From Bacteroidaceae bacterium (lineage in GTDB: Bacteria; Bacteroidota; Bacteroidia; Bacteroidales; Bacteroidaceae), in the NCBI GenBank assembly GCA_017398805.1, contig JAFQEZ010000098.1, positions 29,236 to 93,235 on the forward strand: a DNA stretch of 64,000 nucleotides, read 5' to 3'. Positions 52,942 through 62,017 of this stretch are shown piece after piece. The position numbers and the translations under genes were made by a program. The notes beneath the pieces were generated by a model. The model ran no database searches. It was not told the DNA's origin and saw only the letters and a program-made list of their open reading frames with translations. How positions within the stretch are numbered: the first letter of the stretch is position 1; each line of letters opens with the position of its first letter.

Positions 52942-54825
52942 ATGCAACTCGCATCGTTCGACATATTCGACACAACGCTTATACGCAAATGCGGCAAGCC
53001 TGAGAATATTTTTTACTTGCTTGCACATAAGCTATACCCAAATGACACCGCCAAGAGGGAGGATTTCATCGTTTGGCGCAAACGTGCTGCTGCAAAAATG
53101 AGCAAGGAACTTAAAAAGGTTGAATTGACTTTATTCGACATATATAAGGAAAAAGGTGTCACATCTTTCTCAGAATATAGCATCGAAGAACTGGTCGCAT
53201 TAGAAATAGAAACCGAAAAGGAGAATCTTATTGCTAACCCAAGTGTTGCAGAAATAATAAACAAAAAAAGAGTAGAAGGTTACCAGATTGCATTTATAAG
53301 CGACATGTACATCGGTAGCACTGAACTACGCCATATACTGAACAAAGAAAGGTGCATAGAAGCCGAAGACAAGATATATGTATCATGCGAGATACAGGCA
53401 AGAAAAGATTCGGGTCTGCTATACAAACATGTTAAGGAAGAACTGAGCCCGAAACATTGGGAACATTACGGAGACAATCTATATAGCGATATCAAAATTG
53501 CAAAAAAAAATGGCATCAAGGCCATTACCATAAAGACACATAGCAATTCATTAGAACATCGGTTGGAAGCAATTTCATGTAGCCAACCTGCATTAAGAGA
53601 GCTATCTGTAATTGCCGGAATCTCCAGGTGTGCCAGAATAATCGGCAACAATCCTTATGCCGCTATTGCGGCAAATTATGTAGCAAGTACATATATACCA
53701 TTTGTCAAGTGGACAATCGAAACTGCCAGAAAAGAAGGTATAAAGACACTTTATTTCCTTTCACGTGACAGTTACATATTGCTAAAGATTGCTGAATCCT
53801 TGCCTCACGAAGGGATAGAGTTTAAATATCTGTATATTTCCCGACGCTCATTGATGCGTCCATATATGCACAACAGTTCACCTGAGAATTATCTTGAAAT
53901 CGTTGACCGCCACACACTGATCGGTAGAGATGTAGAGCATATGCTATGGCAACTTCTCACAACCGAGAAAGACTTAAAAGAAAGGTATGGCATAGAATTC
54001 AGTTACAAAAGAATATCTGATAAAAAGCAAGAAGCAGAATTTATTGATGTTCTTTATAACAGCAAGTTCTCTAAGGATTTTCAAAAAGAAATCAAAGAAG
54101 AGTCGGACTCTCTGATTGAGTATCTGAAACAGGAGGAGGTAACAGCAGATACAAGAAAGGCCTTTGTCGATGTAGGATGGTTAGGTACATCAAGATTAAT
54201 GATAAACTCTATTTTGGAAAGGAATGGTTATAAGCCTGTTGAATTCATATATTTAGGTACGAGAAACGATGTATATCCATGTTCATACGGTAAATACTAT
54301 TCATATTTCCCTGCAGGTACTTTAAATACCAATATGACATCAGTAATAGAGAACTACTATTCAGCATCTCCCTATCCCACAACAATCGGATACAAAAAGA
54401 CTGAAGAAATATACATCCCGATATTCCCTGAAAACAAGAGCGTGAATTATTCCACCATAGTAAATGAGAATGTGGCAACATCTGTTTGGATTGCAAAAGA
54501 AATGAACCGATATGGAATTAAAGACCATAACATTCTATCTGCTTGGGCCATGCTGACTCTTGACTCGCTTGCGGGAATGAAAGACAATATCGACACCACA
54601 CCTTTTACTATAAGCAACGACTTTGACAATGAGATTTTTGCAAAAAAACTCAGTTTCCCGGAACTGACGAATTTCCTTTTCTTTGGAAAGAGAATCACAC
54701 ATTTCGATTATGCTAGTTTAATACACACATGTGGATTTACACTATCCCATAGTCTGATGAGGATACATAATATCACAAACAAATTAAGAGGATATATTTT
54801 CAGGCGATATATAATCAGAAAATGA
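52942..54825 (+). CDS. COG5610-type HAD-superfamily protein
   Basis: The 627-residue protein begins with a HAD hydrolase domain: ASFDIFDTTL has the nucleophile pattern DxFDT, with IAFISDMYIGS as motif II and the HYGDNLYSDIKIAKKNGIK stretch as motif IV. The second half (about residues 245-600) has YFLSRDSYILLKIAESL and AFVDVGWLGTSRLMINSIL, which I recognise from large predicted HAD hydrolases of surface-polysaccharide loci. Function is unknown; a sugar-phosphate hydrolase or phosphotransferase role is inferred. An A9 run at 53512-53520 lies in the coding sequence. The stop overlaps the next gene by ATGA. Confidence 0.8.
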   Translation: MQLASFDIFDTTLIRKCGKPENIFYLLAHKLYPNDTAKREDFIVWRKRAAAKMSKELKKVELTLFDIYKEKGVTSFSEYSIEELVALEIETEKENLIANPSVAEIINKKRVEGYQIAFISDMYIGSTELRHILNKERCIEAEDKIYVSCEIQARKDSGLLYKHVKEELSPKHWEHYGDNLYSDIKIAKKNGIKAITIKTHSNSLEHRLEAISCSQPALRELSVIAGISRCARIIGNNPYAAIAANYVASTYIPFVKWTIETARKEGIKTLYFLSRDSYILLKIAESLPHEGIEFKYLYISRRSLMRPYMHNSSPENYLEIVDRHTLIGRDVEHMLWQLLTTEKDLKERYGIEFSYKRISDKKQEAEFIDVLYNSKFSKDFQKEIKEESDSLIEYLKQEEVTADTRKAFVDVGWLGTSRLMINSILERNGYKPVEFIYLGTRNDVYPCSYGKYYSYFPAGTLNTNMTSVIENYYSASPYPTTIGYKKTEEIYIPIFPENKSVNYSTIVNENVATSVWIAKEMNRYGIKDHNILSAWAMLTLDSLAGMKDNIDTTPFTISNDFDNEIFAKKLSFPELTNFLFFGKRITHFDYASLIHTCGFTLSHSLMRIHNITNKLRGYIFRRYIIRK

Positions 54826-55562
54826 AGGTTACTTTTCTTTGTTGCTATAATAACGAAAATGAGCTAAACAGCATGCTGTTGCCCTCATTCAGCAAGCTGA
54901 ACCAAAGTTTATGCAACCTTATTCTCATCAATTCTAAAGAAAGAGGATATAGAAGTGCAGCTCAAGCATATAACAGAACTATCGAACAACACAAAAGTGA
55001 ACTGGGAGATATTCTGGTATTCTGCCATCAGGATATCGCATTTGACAACACATCATTCCTTAACAACATCATCACCGAACTATCACACGACCCTCGGCAA
55101 ATATTGGGGTTTGCAGGAATAAGAGATGATGGCCATGTTGTTTCGAACCTTAAGTATCATGAAAGCCAAACGTTCATCACCAGAAATCAGTTAAAAGAGA
55201 AAACGAGGGTAGCAGCGGTAGACGAATGCTGTTTTGCAATGACAAAAGATACATTTCATCTGCTTCACTTTGATGAAAAGGTATGCAATCATTGGCATCT
55301 GTATGCAGTTGAGTTATGTTACAACGCAAGAAGGAACGGTATTTCCAGTTATATAATACCCGACGAAATGTATCATAAGAAGAACGGTGATGGAGGTTTA
55401 TATTGTGATAAACACTTTCTTGCAACGACATGGCGACTGACTCGCAAATACCACAAAGAACATCGTTACATTTATGCTCCTTGTTATGTTTGCAGCACAA
55501 ATATATTTCAAGCTGCAATAAAAATCACAAGAACAACAATAAAGAATCTGCTCAAGCAATGA
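54822..55562 (+). CDS. Glycosyltransferase-like protein (StrF-like GT2)
   Basis: The 246-residue product has a short GT-A-like fold without the usual VDDGS opening: MKVTFLCCYNNENELNSML, LILINSKERGYRSAAQAYN, ILVFCHQDIAFDNTSFL. The CHQDIAF segment is typical of the StrF-like family (Glyco_tranf_2_5), where it replaces the DXD motif. The HWHLYAVELCYNARRNGISSYIIP stretch fits the acceptor side. It is linked by ATGA overlaps to the HAD gene before it and the GT2 gene after it, so the three are probably made in step. Confidence 0.82.
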   Translation: MKVTFLCCYNNENELNSMLLPSFSKLNQSLCNLILINSKERGYRSAAQAYNRTIEQHKSELGDILVFCHQDIAFDNTSFLNNIITELSHDPRQILGFAGIRDDGHVVSNLKYHESQTFITRNQLKEKTRVAAVDECCFAMTKDTFHLLHFDEKVCNHWHLYAVELCYNARRNGISSYIIPDEMYHKKNGDGGLYCDKHFLATTWRLTRKYHKEHRYIYAPCYVCSTNIFQAAIKITRTTIKNLLKQ

Positions 55563-56419
55563 AAGTAGCAGTAATTATACTCAACTACAACAGTAGTGCC
55601 GACTGTCACAAATGTATCGGTTTCCTGAAGCAACAACAAGGTGTTGAAGCCGAGATTGTAGTTGTCGACAACTGCTCACGAGAGAATGAGCGCAAGGCTG
55701 TGGAGTCTTTTTGCAATGAAAACGGATGTACCTTTATTGCCAACAACGAGAACCGTGGATACAATGCAGGCAACAATGTGGGACTGCGTTACGCAGCCAA
55801 GAAAGGGTATGAATATGCGCTGATAGCTAACCCCGATATGGAGTTTCCGCAAGAAGACTACCTTCTTAGGCTCGCCGAGATGATGCAAAGCGATGAAGAG
55901 ATTGTTGTCTGCGGAAGCGACATCATCGGTGCAGACGGCATACACCAGAGCCCGATGGGGAAAGACGGCAACTGGCGCAGTTCATTCGGTTGGATAAAGG
56001 ATATCCTGCACAGGAAACAGAAGAACGAGGCATACGACTTCATTGACAACCACAAGGAAAGTCACTACTGCCACAAGATAAGCGGGTGCTGCCTGATGCT
56101 GAGAATGTCATTCATAAAGGAGATTGGATTCTTCGATGAAAAGGTCTTTTTATACTGCGAAGAGGCAATCCTGTCGCGGCAGGTAGAGATTGCCGGGAAG
56201 AAGATGTATTACCTTGCCACTGCACAGGCTGTACACCGTCATGTGAAAAGCGACAAGGGTGACCCTGTAAAAAGATTCAAGGCATGGGGAAAGTCGCGCT
56301 GCTACTTTATTGACCGCTACAGCAATGACTCATGGCTTGGCAAACAAATTGCGAAACTATCGATGAAGATATATGTACTCACCTTCATCTTTTACAGCAA
56401 AATTAAGAAAAACAAATAA
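55559..56419 (+). CDS. Glycosyltransferase family 2 (rhamnosyltransferase-like)
   Basis: I chose ATG 55559 (MKVAVIILNYNSSADCHKCI) because it overlaps the upstream stop by ATGA; the frame is open back to 55430 inside the previous gene. The 286-residue protein has VVVDNCSRENE and the NPDME metal site (ALIANPDMEFPQE) of the subgroup that includes rhamnosyl- and galactofuranosyl-transferases, and the C-terminal CCLMLRMSFIKEIGFFDEKVFLYCEE block. Its DNA is less AT-rich than the neighbouring genes, suggesting a different recent history. Confidence 0.92.
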   Translation: MKVAVIILNYNSSADCHKCIGFLKQQQGVEAEIVVVDNCSRENERKAVESFCNENGCTFIANNENRGYNAGNNVGLRYAAKKGYEYALIANPDMEFPQEDYLLRLAEMMQSDEEIVVCGSDIIGADGIHQSPMGKDGNWRSSFGWIKDILHRKQKNEAYDFIDNHKESHYCHKISGCCLMLRMSFIKEIGFFDEKVFLYCEEAILSRQVEIAGKKMYYLATAQAVHRHVKSDKGDPVKRFKAWGKSRCYFIDRYSNDSWLGKQIAKLSMKIYVLTFIFYSKIKKNK

Positions 56420-56425
56420 TACAAC

Positions 56426-57658
56426 ATGTTAGATATATTCCGAGGTCACTCAAAACTAACTTTATATGCAACCATTCTTATAATTCTATATGGCATATAT
56501 TATGTACCTGTAGATACATTTGGAATGGATGCACCAATCAAGATGGTGTTAATGCTATCATCAATCTTTGTACTTTTATTATATTCTTTAAAAGCGTCAA
56601 AGGCATTTACGTGGGGTATCATATATCTTATATTTCAATACACAGTTGCAAGTTTTCATCCCGAAAGTTTCAGATGGGGTACATATATTTATTCCGTACT
56701 ACTTGTCCTAACTTTCGTCAGTTTCTATAATCTTGTGTGGATTGAAAAGGTTTTTACCATTGACCATTTTATTAAAATATGCAAATGGTTTATGATGGCA
56801 TATTTTGTTGTATGTGTAATACAGCAAGTTTTATTATTAGTCGGTATAACATATTTACCATTGGTTAATTTATGTACAGTATTGAATCGTGGACTCGGCT
56901 GCCAGTCTCTTGCTGTAGAACCAAGTCATTTCGCGCGCTTTATGCTTATATTCTACTATGCATATATAAAATGTCAGGAATATAAACGTGATGAAGGTCC
57001 ATTTACATTAAGAGAACTATTCAGTGGAGAGCATAAATGGGTAACAATACGCTTCCTTTGGATGATGCTTACAATGGGTAGCGGAACTGCCTTCGTATGT
57101 CTTATTCTTTTCTCACTATACTTCGTTCGCTGGCACAACTGGTATTATATTATACCTACGTTGATTATTTGCTATGGACTTTTACAAGAATTAGGCGTTG
57201 AACAACTTGATAGGGCAACTAGCACCATTGAAGCAACTGCTACTCTTGATAAAGAGGTTGTCGCAGAAACCGACGGTTCGGCATATTACAGAATTGCACC
57301 GCTGCTTAATTCGTTGACCGCAGATTTTACAAAAAAAGAAACATGGTTCGGCTACGGTATTGATTCTGGGCTTAGCAATATATACGGTAGGACACTATTT
57401 CATGACTATGGTTTTGTATACTACATTATATCATTACTCCTGTGTTTCTCATGCGCATATAACTTCTGGTCACTTGGTTGCATCTTTATGTTTGCGGGAG
57501 TTGGCGGTGGAGCCGGTGGAAACATACAATATGCATGGGCGCTGATGATGGTTATGACATGCGTTAAGTATTTCTACAAAAACCGGTATAACCCTGAGAT
57601 TTACGAAGAAGAAGAAGAAGAGACCTCAGCCATGCCATCGCCAGTAGAAAGAAATTAG
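56426..57658 (+). CDS. wzy: Wzy-like polysaccharide polymerase
   Basis: A 410-residue protein with 10-11 hydrophobic segments and a long periplasmic loop between about residues 245 and 320 is the typical profile of a Wzy polymerase, which joins flipped repeat units. The VEPSHFARFMLIFYYAY segment near residue 173 is a pattern I associate with O-antigen polymerases. Sequence similarity in this family is low, so the call rests on topology and on the presence of Wzx, Wza and Wzc in the same locus. The C-terminal 25 residues are a Glu-rich cytoplasmic tail. Confidence 0.8.
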   Translation: MLDIFRGHSKLTLYATILIILYGIYYVPVDTFGMDAPIKMVLMLSSIFVLLLYSLKASKAFTWGIIYLIFQYTVASFHPESFRWGTYIYSVLLVLTFVSFYNLVWIEKVFTIDHFIKICKWFMMAYFVVCVIQQVLLLVGITYLPLVNLCTVLNRGLGCQSLAVEPSHFARFMLIFYYAYIKCQEYKRDEGPFTLRELFSGEHKWVTIRFLWMMLTMGSGTAFVCLILFSLYFVRWHNWYYIIPTLIICYGLLQELGVEQLDRATSTIEATATLDKEVVAETDGSAYYRIAPLLNSLTADFTKKETWFGYGIDSGLSNIYGRTLFHDYGFVYYIISLLLCFSCAYNFWSLGCIFMFAGVGGGAGGNIQYAWALMMVMTCVKYFYKNRYNPEIYEEEEEETSAMPSPVERN

Positions 57659-57689
57659 TGCAGAACAGCATACTATTGAAATATAATTT

Positions 57690-58661
57690 ATGAAGGACCT
57701 TACCCTTGCAATCTGCATGTACAATGCAGAGAAATACATAAAGGAGACACTCGAGTGCATAATTGCACAGACAATGCAGGATTTTCATCTGCTCATTGTC
57801 AACGACTGCAGCACCGACGGCAGCGTTGCTGTCATTGAGGAGTTCTTCACACAGAACCCCAGGCAATACGAAATTATCAGCTTCAATGAAAACCAGGGCA
57901 TTGGGCATGCACGTCATTATGCCGAACGCAAGGCAATGACAAAATACATGATGTTCCTTGATGCAGATGATATCCTTTACCCTAACGCAGTAGAGACAAT
58001 GTACCAAAAGATAACAAGCGACAATGACCTTATGGCTGTGGGCTGCTATCTTGAATATGTAAATGAAAAGAGCAAGAACATTGGTGGAGGTATCTTTTTG
58101 GGTGAAAGCACAAAAGAAGGTTTCTATGAAAAAGCAAAAAACAAGAAACTTATATTCATGCAGCCGACAGCAATCTATGACAGAGAGTTGGCACTCTCTG
58201 TCGGTGGCTATATAATTGAAGGTTTCCCCAATGGGAAACCGCGTTATCAGGATTATTGCGAAGACCTTGACCTGTGGACACGCATGAGCGATCTTTACAA
58301 GGATGGTAAGGCAATTATTGTTATACCAAAAGTTCTGTGTAAATATCGGAAAATAGGCAACGGGCTTTCCTCAAATTCATTCAATATGATAATAAAGATG
58401 CGCTACACCAAGCGCAACCTGTTACTGCGCAGGGATGGCAAGAAGGGACTTACATTCATTGAGTTCTATGAATCATTAAGCAAAAAGGATATGCGCGCCC
58501 TGAAGCGTGATGCAAAAGCTGCAGATTCCTTACGCAATGGAGTATTCTACCTGAAACGCAAAAAAATATTCAAGGGAACTTTGGAAATAATGAAATCAAT
58601 ATACTACCGCCCGGAGTATATCTTTGACAAGCTGAGGCATAACTTCTTCAAAAAGAAATAA
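57690..58661 (+). CDS. Glycosyltransferase family 2
   Basis: This GT-A transferase of 323 residues reads DLTLAICMYNAEKYIKETLE, LLIVNDCSTDGSVAVIEEFF, with the metal-binding DADD in MMFLDADDILYP. The GHARHYAERKAM segment is the usual sugar-binding loop. The catalytic region is near DYCEDLDLWTRMSDLY. It is the last gene before a terminator-like stem at 58669-58700, so some transcripts may end here. Its base composition is closer to the core genome than that of the genes at 47-55 kb. Confidence 0.92.
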   Translation: MKDLTLAICMYNAEKYIKETLECIIAQTMQDFHLLIVNDCSTDGSVAVIEEFFTQNPRQYEIISFNENQGIGHARHYAERKAMTKYMMFLDADDILYPNAVETMYQKITSDNDLMAVGCYLEYVNEKSKNIGGGIFLGESTKEGFYEKAKNKKLIFMQPTAIYDRELALSVGGYIIEGFPNGKPRYQDYCEDLDLWTRMSDLYKDGKAIIVIPKVLCKYRKIGNGLSSNSFNMIIKMRYTKRNLLLRRDGKKGLTFIEFYESLSKKDMRALKRDAKAADSLRNGVFYLKRKKIFKGTLEIMKSIYYRPEYIFDKLRHNFFKKK

Positions 58662-58668
58662 GTAATAT

Positions 58669-58700
58669 TAAGATTTTGCAAATGCGTTTGCAAAATCTTA
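58669..58700 (+). terminator. Terminator-like stem inside the capsule locus
   Basis: A perfect 14-bp stem (58669-58682 with 58687-58700) has a TGCG loop and is followed by TTTGAC. Its position between a GT2 gene and the AlbA_2-type gene would make it a stop point that UpxY antitermination could override. Confidence 0.7.
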
Positions 58701-58768
58701 TTTGACAAAAACAATGACAGACTTGTAGCGACTACCAACTAAGCAACGCATAAACTTAATATTATAGT

Positions 58769-60412
58769 ATGGCATTACCAATTAACATAAATGACCTACT
58801 CAACAAAAATAAAGTTGAAGGCAATAGAATTGAATTCAAAGCAGGGTGGAATCCAAGCAAGATTTACCAAAGTATTTGTGCATTTGCCAATGATTTTGAC
58901 AATCTTGGGGGTGGATATATCATTGTCGGTGTCGAGGAAGAAAATGGTGTTGCTAAGAGGCCTGTAAAAGGCGTGCCAGAGGTTTTACTGGATGACATCC
59001 AAAAAACCATGGTCGGTTTCAACAACAAAATTGAGCCGTACTATCTTCCACGAACATCTATCGAAGAAGTTGATGACAAGTTCTTGTTTGTTATTTGGGT
59101 TCCAAGCGGAGTCAACAGACCATATAATGTGTTTGAAGATGTAAATGCCAGACATAGCAAACCGAAATATTACATCAGAAGTGGAAGTTGTACTATTGAG
59201 GCAAAAGGAGAATCGCTAGACCAACTACGGGATTTAGCAAACAGGACACCTTTTGACGACAGAGGAAACCAAGAAATAACAATTGATGATATTTCTCCAG
59301 TCCTTGTTTATGATTACTTGAAAAAAGTTGGTAGCAAATTGGCCAACAAGTTCAGCAGCGATGGCATGGAGAGCATTCTTGAACAAATGGACCTTTATGA
59401 TGGTCCTGTAGAAAAACGCTACATAAAAAACGTAGCAGCAATGATGTTTTGCGAAAATCTTAAGAAATTCTTTCCAATATCAAGGGTTGAAATTGTAGTG
59501 TTCCCCAACGGAAGGATTAAAGATCCAAATAATTTTTATGAGGTACCGGCAATAACAGGAACTGTTCCACAAATGATAAACCAAACCCTCAACCAGTTAC
59601 GCACCTTCATTAGAGAATATATTATAAAACCCAAAGACAAGGCAGAATCAATCAGATACTTCAACTATCCTTACCAGGCCTTAGAGGAGGCTGTTGTAAA
59701 TGCGCTCTACCATAGAGATTATCAGGAAAGAGAACCAGTTGAGATAACTATCGAACCCGATAGAATCTCTATTTTAAGTTACGCCGGCCCCGACAGATCT
59801 GTAACATTGGATGCCATAAAAAAAGGTGATGTCCTGCGTTCACGCAGATACAGAAACAGAAGATTAGGAGACTTCTTAAAGGAACTGGAGTTGACAGAGG
59901 GCCGCTGTACCGGCATTCCTACAATCCAAGAAGAACTATCAAGAAATGGCTCCCCAAGAGCAATAATTGAAACAGACGAAGACAGGACCTATTTCCTTAT
60001 AGACATACCTTGTCATGAAGGCATCGAAATTGACTTAAGCAAGGAAAACATAGAGTTAAGTCAAGGAGTAAACGAATTAAGTCAAGGAGTAAACGAGTTA
60101 AGTCAAGGAGTAAACGAGTTAAGTCAAGGAGTAAACGAATTAAGTCAAGGAGTAAACGAGTTAAGTCAAGGAGCGAACCACAAACAAAGGATTCGGAATA
60201 AAAAGGAAAAAGAGAACTTAATTAAAAAACTTATCCTTTTTTGTAAAGAACCTAAAACCCTTGATGAAATTACTACTGTCTTTGGATTTAAAGATAAATA
60301 TCATTTCAAAAAGGTATATATTAATCCTATTTTAGGCAAATTGATTTTTATGACAGAGCCGAATCGCCCCCAAAGCCCGTCTCAGAAATACACTAGTACA
60401 AAGCAATTTTAA
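58769..60412 (+). CDS. AlbA_2/Schlafen-type ATP-binding regulator with heptapeptide repeat
   Basis: The 547-residue protein has an N-terminal AlbA_2 (Schlafen AAA_4) domain, about residues 15-135, with IEFKAGWNPSKIYQSICAFAN and GGGYIIVGVEE. A C-terminal GHKL-like ATPase domain (about 290-400) has ALEEAVVNALYHRDYQ and LTEGRCTGIPTIQEE. A linker (429-470) holds six ELSQGVN/ELSQGAN units, followed by a winged-helix-like end. Such proteins are often called putative transcriptional regulators; function is not established. It has no evident link to sugar chemistry, stands between noncoding gaps in the capsule operon, and may be an insertion. Confidence 0.85.
   Translation: MALPININDLLNKNKVEGNRIEFKAGWNPSKIYQSICAFANDFDNLGGGYIIVGVEEENGVAKRPVKGVPEVLLDDIQKTMVGFNNKIEPYYLPRTSIEEVDDKFLFVIWVPSGVNRPYNVFEDVNARHSKPKYYIRSGSCTIEAKGESLDQLRDLANRTPFDDRGNQEITIDDISPVLVYDYLKKVGSKLANKFSSDGMESILEQMDLYDGPVEKRYIKNVAAMMFCENLKKFFPISRVEIVVFPNGRIKDPNNFYEVPAITGTVPQMINQTLNQLRTFIREYIIKPKDKAESIRYFNYPYQALEEAVVNALYHRDYQEREPVEITIEPDRISILSYAGPDRSVTLDAIKKGDVLRSRRYRNRRLGDFLKELELTEGRCTGIPTIQEELSRNGSPRAIIETDEDRTYFLIDIPCHEGIEIDLSKENIELSQGVNELSQGVNELSQGVNELSQGVNELSQGVNELSQGANHKQRIRNKKEKENLIKKLILFCKEPKTLDEITTVFGFKDKYHFKKVYINPILGKLIFMTEPNRPQSPSQKYTSTKQF
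60053..60178 (+). repeat. Six tandem 21-bp units in the AlbA_2-type gene
   Basis: Six contiguous 21-base units start at 60053, 60074, 60095, 60116, 60137 and 60158, each GARTTAAGTCAAGGAGTAAA plus C; the last has GCGAAC at its end. They differ only at one G/A position and in the last unit. The unit length is a multiple of three, so gain or loss by slippage changes linker length but not frame. Confidence 0.95.
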
Positions 60413-60574
60413 AAGAACTTATTTAAAAACAGAAGAAGTCCTTTGGACTCGACATTGGCATCAGCAATAGGTCAAACATAGTATAGCCGGAGGTTATACC
60501 GTTTGGGTTGCGAAAAGATGACAATGTCAACAAAAGAGTAGCAAAATATTTAAAGACAAAAGTACAAAGCTGCA

Positions 60575-60658
60575 AGTAAGCGAGTGTGTGAAAGTTTACT
60601 TACACACAAAGCGAGCGGAAGCAGGTTCAACGAAGTTAAAAGAACAGACTCGCTTACT
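60575..60658. repeat. Inverted repeat before the kinase-like gene
   Basis: AGTAAGCGAGT (60575-60585) and ACTCGCTTACT (60648-60658) are perfect inverted copies about 62 bases apart, with an inner GTGTGT/ACACAC pair. The second arm ends 12 bases before the start codon at 60671, so a folded leader could hide the start. The 171 bases before it (60413-60574) hold nothing I recognise. Confidence 0.7.
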
Positions 60659-60670
60659 CGTAGCTTTCTT

Positions 60671-62017
60671 ATGTCTAAAAAAACGAAAAATATATTTATG
60701 TCTGGCAATACAACAGAACATATAAAAGAAATAATCGGTTTTTTGAACGAGAATGCCGATTATGCCGTACTACGCAACTATGAGGGGCTGCCCGACAAAA
60801 ACAACAGCCGCGACATTGATATAATAATAACCCGCAAAAGCTACAAGAGCATTAGGCAAAGGCTTGTAGAACTCATTGACAGTAGCGGTTGGAAGATTGT
60901 CACATACCTCAACAGCGACCGGCTCATAAGCTATGTATGCGCCACAACAACCGAGGAAAAGACCGAGATTGTACAGTGGGATTTCTTCTTCGACACATCA
61001 GTATGGGGAGTCCAACTTATGAGCGCTGAGGAGTTCCTTGAGCACAAGCAGTTCAATGGATTTCTATACTACGTTGGTGTCGAGTGCCAGTTCCTCGACA
61101 AGATACTCTACAACAGTGCCGTAGGCAGCAAATACCCCGAAAAGTACAAAGCGACAAGGGATGCTGCCGAGAACAGTGATATTGTAAAAAGCAAACTGAA
61201 GCAGATATTCGGTTGTAACACAGTAGAGGAGTGCGAGAAAAAGCGTGGCAAAGGTCTCTTCTTAAGGGCACTTTGGAGCAATATAAAACGTAGACCATTT
61301 GCGCTGTTAGCGAACATCCTGCACTTCCTTTATACTTTCATCGGCAACTACATGCTCTCGCGCACCGGGTTCAGCATAGGCTTTACCGGCCCCGACGGCA
61401 GTGGCAAGACAACAGTCATCGACACCATCTTGGAGCGTATTGCGCCTGTGTTCAAGAGCGCACACAGGTACTACCACTTCCGCCCTGCCCTCTTCGGCAA
61501 CCTGGGCGAGGTGGCACACTCGGCAGGAATAAAGAAAGAGGTCGACCGCAACTACAGCGACCCGCACCGCGGTGGCAGGACAGGCAAACTTAACTCTTTC
61601 CTGCGCCTCTGCTACTACTCCATTGATTATATCATAGGCTATTTTGTAAAGGTAAAATCCGTTACACGCATCACACGCGTGGTGGTGTTTGACCGTTATT
61701 ACACCGATATCATCTGCGACAGCCGCCGTTCACGCATATACCTTTCGCCAAAGTTCCTCTACCTGTGGGGTAAACTATTCATCCCCACTTTGAACTACAA
61801 TCTCCTGCTCACTGCAAGCAGCGATACAATTTTAGCCCGCAAGCGCGAACTTGACGAGGAGGGCATAAAGACCATCAACGCAAAGATTGACTACCTTGCC
61901 GGCAAAAAGGGATATACAAAGGTGCTAAACGAAAACACGCCACAGGTTGCTGTATATGAGATACTGAATTACGTGTTCAATGAACAGCACAAGAAAAATA
62001 TAAAGAGATTGAAGTAA
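60671..62017 (+). CDS. Nucleotidyltransferase-like and thymidylate-kinase-like fusion protein
   Basis: The chosen start ATG 60671 (MSKKTKNIFMSGNTTEHIKE) avoids the inverted repeat, through which the frame is open to 60584. Residues of about 20-110 resemble a nucleotidyltransferase fold: YAVLRNYEGLPDKNNSRDID has the GxP...DID pattern. The second half is a P-loop kinase related to thymidylate kinase, with FSIGFTGPDGSGKTTVIDTI (Lys246) and VVVFDRYYTDIICDSRRSR. A basic, amphipathic linker lies between (about 190-230). Such fusions occur in capsule loci; substrate is unknown, possibly a sugar or lipid phosphate. The stop abuts the next GT2 gene. Confidence 0.8.
   Translation: MSKKTKNIFMSGNTTEHIKEIIGFLNENADYAVLRNYEGLPDKNNSRDIDIIITRKSYKSIRQRLVELIDSSGWKIVTYLNSDRLISYVCATTTEEKTEIVQWDFFFDTSVWGVQLMSAEEFLEHKQFNGFLYYVGVECQFLDKILYNSAVGSKYPEKYKATRDAAENSDIVKSKLKQIFGCNTVEECEKKRGKGLFLRALWSNIKRRPFALLANILHFLYTFIGNYMLSRTGFSIGFTGPDGSGKTTVIDTILERIAPVFKSAHRYYHFRPALFGNLGEVAHSAGIKKEVDRNYSDPHRGGRTGKLNSFLRLCYYSIDYIIGYFVKVKSVTRITRVVVFDRYYTDIICDSRRSRIYLSPKFLYLWGKLFIPTLNYNLLLTASSDTILARKRELDEEGIKTINAKIDYLAGKKGYTKVLNENTPQVAVYEILNYVFNEQHKKNIKRLK

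Noticed and set aside
60053-60178. CRISPR-like array
   Set aside because: The units are contiguous without spacers, remain in frame and are part of a coding sequence.
60584-60670. Extended N terminus of the kinase-like fusion
   Set aside because: The extra 29 codons run through the inverted repeat and look noncoding; ATG 60671 is followed by a normal sequence.
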